Assembly (NCBI GenBank): GCA_037447655.1
Contig: JBBHKE010002481.1
Span: 260,184-324,183 of the forward strand
Length of the DNA: 64,000 nt
Reading direction: 5' to 3'
Origin: Zygnema cylindricum
Taxonomy: Eukaryota > Streptophyta > Zygnematophyceae > Zygnematales > Zygnemataceae
The notes below the pieces were generated by a model that saw nothing but the letters and a program-made list of their open reading frames with translations, did not search any database and was not told the origin of the DNA. Below are positions 57,708-64,000 of this stretch, piece after piece; position 1 is the stretch's first letter, and the number at the start of each line of letters is the position of its first letter. A program made the position numbers and the translations under genes.

Positions 57708-57796
57708 GAGTGAAGAGTTAGAGGCAAGCTGTCATTGTTTTGGCTTTTATTTTTACAATCTCTAGACTTATAAAATACTAAAATTTCAACAGTTTA

Positions 57797-58090
57797 GGCA
57801 TAAAATCTTTAGAAATCAGCCTTTTCCAGAATTCTATTTTGTCATAGTCTATATTGAACGGTTCACATACTACCTAAGATTCCATTTTTTTTTTCTGGCG
57901 ACAGCGACGAATCTTGACGTTTTGTCTTTTAAGCAATGTGCCCTGAATTCACAAATACACTGACACTTTTCAATAATAAGTTTTTGAAACTAACGCCTCT
58001 TACACTTTTTCATACGCAGCAGGCAAAAAATGTGCACAGTTCCCTGTAGAAGGTACGAGAAGGCAAAAATAGCGAAAGAAAGAGGCGGAC
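57797..58090 (+). repeat. Duplicated block, copy A right part
   Basis: Matches 62930-63220 (CTGGCGACAGCGACGAATCT, GTGCACAGTTCCCTG.AGAAG). With 50101-50386 it forms one block split by the LTR insertions. Confidence 0.9.
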
Positions 58091-61000
58091 CACATTGAAG
58101 GACCTCGAACCATAAGTTTCACCAATACAAAACACCTACCGGTATCATGTAATCCGTAAAATCTGCGGACTCTAATTTTGACCAAGAAATTGGGATTTTG
58201 TTTTACCAAGGGTTTGTACATTAACTTTGACGACGCTGCCCAAATAAAAAAAAACCATATTTCCATCGTCGACAAAGTGTCGATGTATATAACGTAAACA
58301 TTTCATTCGTTTTTTAATTATTATACGTGCGCCTGCCCATAGTTGTTATAGTAGTTTCAATAACACTTCGACCCGAAATGTTGAACTACGATTAAGAACT
58401 CTATTAAAGGAGTACACAACAATATGTCACGTCTCCATTCACTTAATTGGTATTATATATTGCATTTTTGCGTTACGATAATAAACCATTAACGCTATTA
58501 ACGAAGGGGCATTATTTCTTTGTTGAACAAGTCATATAATGATAATAACAATAATTAAGAGAGAGTCATTCAAATAGTCATTCTATTTGGAGTAAATTGT
58601 AACGTGAATTTTGTTTATATTATTGCACTCTCAATGTCCTATGTAAGGTAAACAATGAAATCGTTAGGGATATTTTCGTTGTTTAATGTAAACGTCTTAT
58701 ATGTGTTGTATGGGGTTAGAGATGAATTTTGAGTTGCAAATTGTATTATTATACCACATGACTTTGTAATTGATGTAATAGGGTTGAAATAAGGCAAGTT
58801 ATTGTAACTAGAGATAAAGTTACTATGTGTACATAACGTTTTTTTAATATGCTCATTTGGAGATTAATGGTTGCATTCCAAACTCAAAGATTACAATTAA
58901 AAATCCATGTACTAATAACACTTATTAGCTTACATTTACACAAATTGGTGCAATAACATGTATCAATGTTGAAACTACATATCTTTTAAACATTTCATCT
59001 TAAAACGCATGAATGCGCATTGATTGTATGTAAGTACTTACCTTAAGAATTCATTATGGGAAATAATCATAATAAATAATGTTATGATAATGGTCTATAG
59101 TGCCCATTACAGAAAACAATCTTTAATCGTAAAAGCCAAATACATACACTTTAATTTTATTGTTATCCGTGTCATATGATGGGTTTGTATTTTAACAATT
59201 ATGTATTTTTTATGGTTTTACTAGCTTGTATGTTTATGTTTTATAACAATAAAAGATGCCATAATGATAAATAAAGGGATTGACGACGCATATGGTTGAT
59301 TATAAAAGAGTATGCCAAAATAAAAAAATTATTAAAACTTTATGTTAACAGTCAATTGTTGTATTTTGTACACATTTGGATGGTTATGCTGTAGTTATTT
59401 GTAAAACATGTTATATTAATTGTGTAACCATCCGTTAATGTAATGATTGTCGGTATAACTTCATAAGTCATGTATACGCCCAAAATTCCATTAACCTATT
59501 TATTAAATGTTATTAACGATGCTTTGGATGTTTATTAGTGGTTATTATAACTACACACAATAGCTTATGACATTTAATTGTGTATTGATATTATACTAAT
59601 TTATTGTTAACCATAACTCAATGATATATTGTTAAGTATAACTGGTCATAACGAGAATGCCTTATGTAGAAAGGCAACAATGGCGTTTGTAACAGGTGTC
59701 GTTTATTATTTAAAAGGTTTTTAAATAAATATGTTAGAATAGTTAATGGATGCATATGACACAATTTTACTAATTCTAGTTACTTAATAAAGCGTTTATA
59801 AACGTAAAAAAATATAAACTGCACACATTCAAAGAGAGTGAACAAGGACATTTTAAAATTATGTGGGCGATTATCGCAACGGTGTATAACATCATATTCG
59901 ATAAGGCAACAAATGGTTACCATAACTTGATGAAGTGTCTTTGGGTTTAAAGATCACAACTAATAGGTAAAGCATGGTTGTTTACAGTGTTTAAGGTATT
60001 TATTGGCGGTTGTTACAAATGTTTACATCCACATATTTATGTAAAATTATAAAAATATATGACTTGTTTTTTTACTTGCGGTAAAGTATCAACGGGTTAA
60101 TCAAACCATATGTTTTTTCGGGTAAAATATAGTGTTTGGGAGATACATGTGTGCTTATACCATTGTTTTTATGTACTCATATCCTAAGTTGAAATATGTA
60201 GTTTACTAGGGTTTAAAAGTAATTACATAACGCAAATAAGTGGTCATTACAAATCAGCGATAACAACATGTGCAATGCTAAAGACAAAACAAAGCATCAT
60301 ATTGAACATTTAAAATCAACAAAAAACAAAAAGATATAGCAAAACAAGAAAATAATATACGAATCCGAATGAAACACTGGAAAACAAATAGTATGTCTCT
60401 ACGTAAAAAATATAAATCTAAAATTTAACTCGTGATAGAGCAAAGCTCTTATAACTTTCGAAACCGTGACAACTTTCATTCAAACTCCCTCGTAGAAAAT
60501 CCCTTTTTAAAAATTTGATCAGTTGAATAGGCCAAAGCCTCTTTTAGTTCCGCCGTGCTCCCGCTAAATTTTTCAGCTCTAATATTTTCTAGAAATCTAT
60601 AGCTTTTGTTATACTCCACCCAAGAGCCTTCATCAACTTTTCAATACAAACCACAATTCTAAAACACCAAACCCATTTTATCTTTTCATTATCTACCTAT
60701 ACTACAAATTGAGATCCTGGTGCTTTGTATTTTGTGATTAGTTTTTTATTTAACAACGCTTTTAATGGGGGTTGGCTTTTCAGCCCGTAATGATATTCAT
60801 GAAAGATTGATTCGACATTCGCATCACTATTGACACTTTGTACCCTGTATCCCTACTAATTGTCCTAATTAATTTGAAACCCATGAAGATCCACATAGTC
60901 TAAAAATAAATCATTTTGCAGATTCATTATCAGAGATGTTGAATGGTTTCCAAAAATACAACGATCGGACTCATTTGTATGTGATGAATTGAAAGGAGGG

Positions 61001-61310
61001 ATATTGGTAGAAGATGTTTAGGGGATACAATGGTTAAGAAAAGGTGAAAACGTGTTAGGTGCATGATGTGTATAGGAAGGGATAGGTGCAATAAAATTTG
61101 GCGAGGAGGGAAAGGTGGTGTTGGAGAAGGAGGAGGTGAAAAAGGAGGAGGTGGATGAGGAGGATAAAAAGGAGGAAGATGAGAAGGAAGACGAGAAGGA
61201 AGACGAGAAGGAAGAAGAGGTTGAAGAGATTCTCAAAAACCGTGTTTAATACTTGTTTATTTTCACAAACATCGTTTTCGTATGCATTGATAGGACGTAC
61301 GCAATGAACA
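58091..61310. other. AT-rich region, no gene recognised
   Basis: Very AT-rich, without long open frames, recognised repeats or RNA genes. A faint class E MITE trace (GTCACGTCTCCATTCACTTA) lies near 58426. A purine-rich GGAGGAAGA run occupies about 61105-61225; the 72-aa Ser-rich frame opposite it is low complexity. Confidence 0.6.
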
Positions 61311-61322
61311 GTATGTTCCTTG

Positions 61323-62637
61323 TGGAATTCTAATCGCAGAGCATTTTTGTCGCCAGTAGTTATCGAAATTGTATATTTTGAGTACGCTGTACAAGCTACG
61401 ATTTTGTTCAGATTTACGTCAATCGTCGAACAACTTTGACATGGAATAATACTGGCGGTTAAGTGTCGGCTTGCGAACGTCCACCTTCATAAAATAAGGT
61501 TTACGGTAACAAAACTGCGGCAGCCACATATAAACAAAATGGCTGCGCGCAGGTAGTTTATCACTTCACGTTTGTGAGAGCACACACTGACATTTGACTT
61601 AGCCGCAAAAATGAAATCTACTCGCGAATTGTTACACTGAACTTGGACACAAATTAAAGGATGACGTACAACATGTATAAACTCGCACGAAACGAAATAA
61701 AAAACGAAACCAAATGAAAAAGCGTACCCGCATATAAATATCGATGAAACTAAAATGACGCGTCGTCATGTGTGACGTGACGACGAGTCACTTCACGCGT
61801 GATGACGCGTCATTTTAGTTCCACTTGACGACGCTAAGTCAAATGTCAGTGTGTGCTCTCAAAGACGTGAAGTGATAAAAACCTGCGCGCAGCCATTTTA
61901 TTTATATGCGGCTGCCGCAGTTTTGTTACATTAAACATGCGTCGGCCGCGTTAATTGTTTATTTTTTTATGACGTTCACCTTTTTAACCGGTAGTACAAT
62001 ATTCCGCCAGTCAAAGTTGTTCGACTGATTGACCGTCAAATCTGAACTTAAAGGTACGTAGCTTGTACAAAAATGTACTTCAAATGTACAATTTCTGACA
62101 ACTACACCGCGAATCGTAATTAGAGTAATGAAAAATTTAGAGTACAAAAACTAAAAAAAAAAATAGAGTAATTAACGCTAGCTTATGTGATAGAGCTTTT
62201 TCAACTATGAAGTTTACTCTAATTTATATAAGTACTCTAATTTGGCACACTAATATCTTCTACTGTAAATAAGGTATTCGTACAGAATTTGGCAAATCGT
62301 ACAGCTTATCGTCACTATTACGTTTGCACTACGCGGTTTGTTAAAACGCAATTACATGATAACGGCCTGTATTAAATCATCATTTGTACTCTTTTACTTT
62401 AAAAAGTACAATTTTGCACGGTCTGACACCGTCCGTACTCCACACTATTTAAAACGAATATATAATAGAATTAAAAATGCTAATTAAACTTTACCTTAAA
62501 TAGAATGATGAAAAATATAGAATCGTCTACTCTATTTTATGTGATTGAGTCGAAATTTCGAGCGACTAATTTACTCTAATTACGATTCGCGGTGTACCTG
62601 CGCGCAGCAAAAATCGTCTCTGCGATTACCAATTCCC
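61323..62637. mobile_element. Foldback element FB3
   Basis: Left arm 61323-61556, interior to about 61880, right arm to 62637 with a class B MITE inserted. The ends are GGAATTCTAATCGCAGAG and CTCTGCGATTACCAATTCC. The interior has a CATGTGTGACGTGACGACG/GACGCGTCAT inverted cluster (61750-61815). No transposase frame. Confidence 0.8.
62103..62596. mobile_element. MITE, class B copy 3, nested in FB3
   Basis: 494 bp with TA ends, inverted relative to the other class B copies. Excision restores CTGACAACTACCTGCGCGCA, identical to the empty site in FB1. Confidence 0.9.
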
Positions 62638-63220
62638 AAATTTTATTTAAGGTGAGAGGTATTTTCACTTGATTTTTTCTGCTACTTTCGCCTTTTCTCA
62701 GTGCTACACACGCAAAAGTACAAGAGGTGGAATTTCGAGCCCGAACGCTGAAAAAAAGTCGGTGTTCGTACACAGATTTACGGTAACGGGGCGTAAAGAG
62801 ACAAAACCTCAAGATTTGTCGATATGGACGGTGGCAATGGACCTAAATCTGTGAGAATTTGTAGCGTGACAGCCAGCACGTTTGATTTGTTCGCGTGACA
62901 GTCTTTAGAATCATGCCACGTTTACGCATAAAATCTTTAGAAACCAGCCTTTCCGAGAATTCTATTTTTTTATAGCTATATCGAACGGCTCACATACTAC
63001 CTAAGATTCCTTTTTTTTTTCTGGCGACAGCGACGAATCTTGACGTTTTGTCTTTTAAGCAATGTGCCCAGAATTCACGAATACACCGACACTTTTCAAT
63101 AATAGGATTTTGAAACTTACGCCTCTTACACTTTTTCATACGTAGCAGGCAAAAAATGTGCACAGTTCCCTGCAGAAGGTACGAGAAGGCAAAAATAGCG
63201 AAAAAAAAGAGGCGAAAAGC
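62638..63220 (+). repeat. Duplicated block, copy B (uninterrupted)
   Basis: The continuous counterpart of 50101-50386 plus 57797-58090, carrying the pre-insertion sequence at the solo LTR site. The FB arm to its left is shared too, so the duplication included the foldback. Confidence 0.9.
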
Positions 63221-63229
63221 CGATAATAG

Positions 63230-63892
63230 ATACAGGACCTCGTTGAAAGCGACACCCAGACAAGCAAAAATCTCGACCGCCCCCGGCCCCAAATCAGTAA
63301 ACCATTCGCAGCTTCCGACCCGCCTAGCCACGCGGCCACTCCACCGTGCCGAGCCGCAGCTGCCGCCGAGGCCGCCTTCGCCGAAACAACGTCCTCCAGC
63401 ATACGGCGGCCACCCTCGTGCCAAACAACATCCGTACGCCACGAAAGAATAGCATGCGACACGTGACGGCGAGCTGACCAGCCGCCCTGCAGACAGCAGT
63501 GCAAGAGTGTCGCGCACCGGAATCGGAGAAACAAAGCCGATGGACGCTGTCGGGCCGAAGAGCATGGTCGCGTCAGCAAACGAGAGAGCGGAGTAACGAG
63601 GGATGCCGGAGGCCGAGCCTACCTGAGGGCGGTATAGTAGTGGACTGAGAAGGTGTGAAAGAAGGGTGGAGAGAATGGGGTGCATCTAGCAGCCAAGCTC
63701 CAGAATCAGGGCTTCCGCAGTAAAGAAACTGGGCACATGAGGAGGCAGAGGGAAGCATCTTGAGAAGCTCTTATCGAGTGATGGCGACAACCATATCATA
63801 AATTTGCTCTTTGACGTTGAAAACGTAGAGACACAAGAAACTCGTTCGGCGCCATGTTCTGATTCACATAATGAAGAAACTGGGAAGTACAA
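63230..63892 (-). other. GC-rich stretch, possible exon, unassigned
   Basis: Markedly GC-richer than the surroundings, with overlapping open frames on both strands. A plausible minus-strand acceptor (ACCGCCCTCAG|GTAGG near 63625) opens into VGSASGIPRYSALSF; another frame is also open. I do not recognise a product and cannot choose the frame. Confidence 0.25.
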
Positions 63893-64000
63893 TTAACCAT
63901 CCAAATCGACAAGCGAGTTAAAGTATTATCACAATGGCTGGACAGTCAAGTTGAAATGTTGCCAATCACCTACGCCACGCTATGTAGCATAGCTTTACAA

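Larger units (their letters stand above)
50387..57791 (+). mobile_element. Solo LTR (~1.18 kb) split by a copia element
   Basis: Begins TGAAACTC at 50387 and ends TTTCAACA at 57791, flanked by GTTTA (50382-50386 and 57792-57796). The uninterrupted site ATGCCACGTTTACGCATAAA is present at 62914-62933. Removing the copia element and one GAGTG leaves about 1177 bp bounded by TG..CA with a 5-bp duplication, the signature of a solo LTR. It contains a TATA-like TTATAAATG near 50619, a 12-bp-stem hairpin (51443-51454/51471-51482) and a tRNA-like stretch near 51301-51361. The parent retrotransposon is not identified. Confidence 0.75.

Overview
This is a plant-lineage (streptophyte) nuclear segment, AT-rich and crowded with repeats. 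The evidence for the lineage is a plant-type U6 snRNA, spliced genes with plant-type relatives (an S2P-type M50 protease, a cucumisin-like subtilase, a URGT-like nucleotide-sugar transporter, a small cupin and a MAK16 C-terminus), GT-AG introns and interstitial TTTAGGG-like motifs. I cannot tell a charophyte-grade alga from a seedless land plant. Most open reading frames in the window are accidental; the real coding exons are short, more GC-rich than their surroundings, and join in matching phase.

Layout. 0.2-6.9 kb: a minus-strand site-2-protease gene, of which seven exons can be placed; its 3' end runs off the left edge. 7.55 kb: a plus-strand U6 snRNA with a plant Pol III promoter, divergent from the protease. 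8.4-8.95 kb: a GC-rich island with four G-box-like sites, ending at a 10-N gap. 10.9-26.5 kb: a minus-strand subtilase running from signal peptide to the PA domain. Its largest intron holds a plus-strand cupin gene (18.9-20.1 kb) and, on the minus strand, the 3' half of a nucleotide-sugar transporter (22.1-23.9 kb). 27.1-28.2 kb: a 1 kb polypyrimidine tract. 28.8-35 kb: repeats, including a 2.2 kb foldback element. 35.4-36.0 kb: the last two exons of MAK16 (minus strand). 36-50 kb: a graveyard of MITEs with two transposase relics (BED/hAT-like and FAR1/MULE-like). 50.4-57.8 kb: an intact, very young Ty1/copia element nested in an older solo LTR, which itself interrupts a duplicated block whose uninterrupted copy is at 62.6-63.2 kb. 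58.1-61.3 kb: AT-rich sequence with nothing recognised.

The most striking content is the transposon ecology. One terminal motif, TACACCGYGAATCG, caps at least 15 short elements in six classes. Matched empty and occupied sites inside foldback arms show TA target duplication. Four different MITE classes have entered the same TA within the motif ACTACCTGCGCGCA. A second TA-flanked family is built from CGATATATCG palindromes around a C-tract/G-tract hairpin. The copia element appears to be primed by the anticodon arm of initiator tRNA-Met (a half-tRNA), so its primer-binding site contains an in-frame ATG. All assignments come from reading the sequence; no database search was run.
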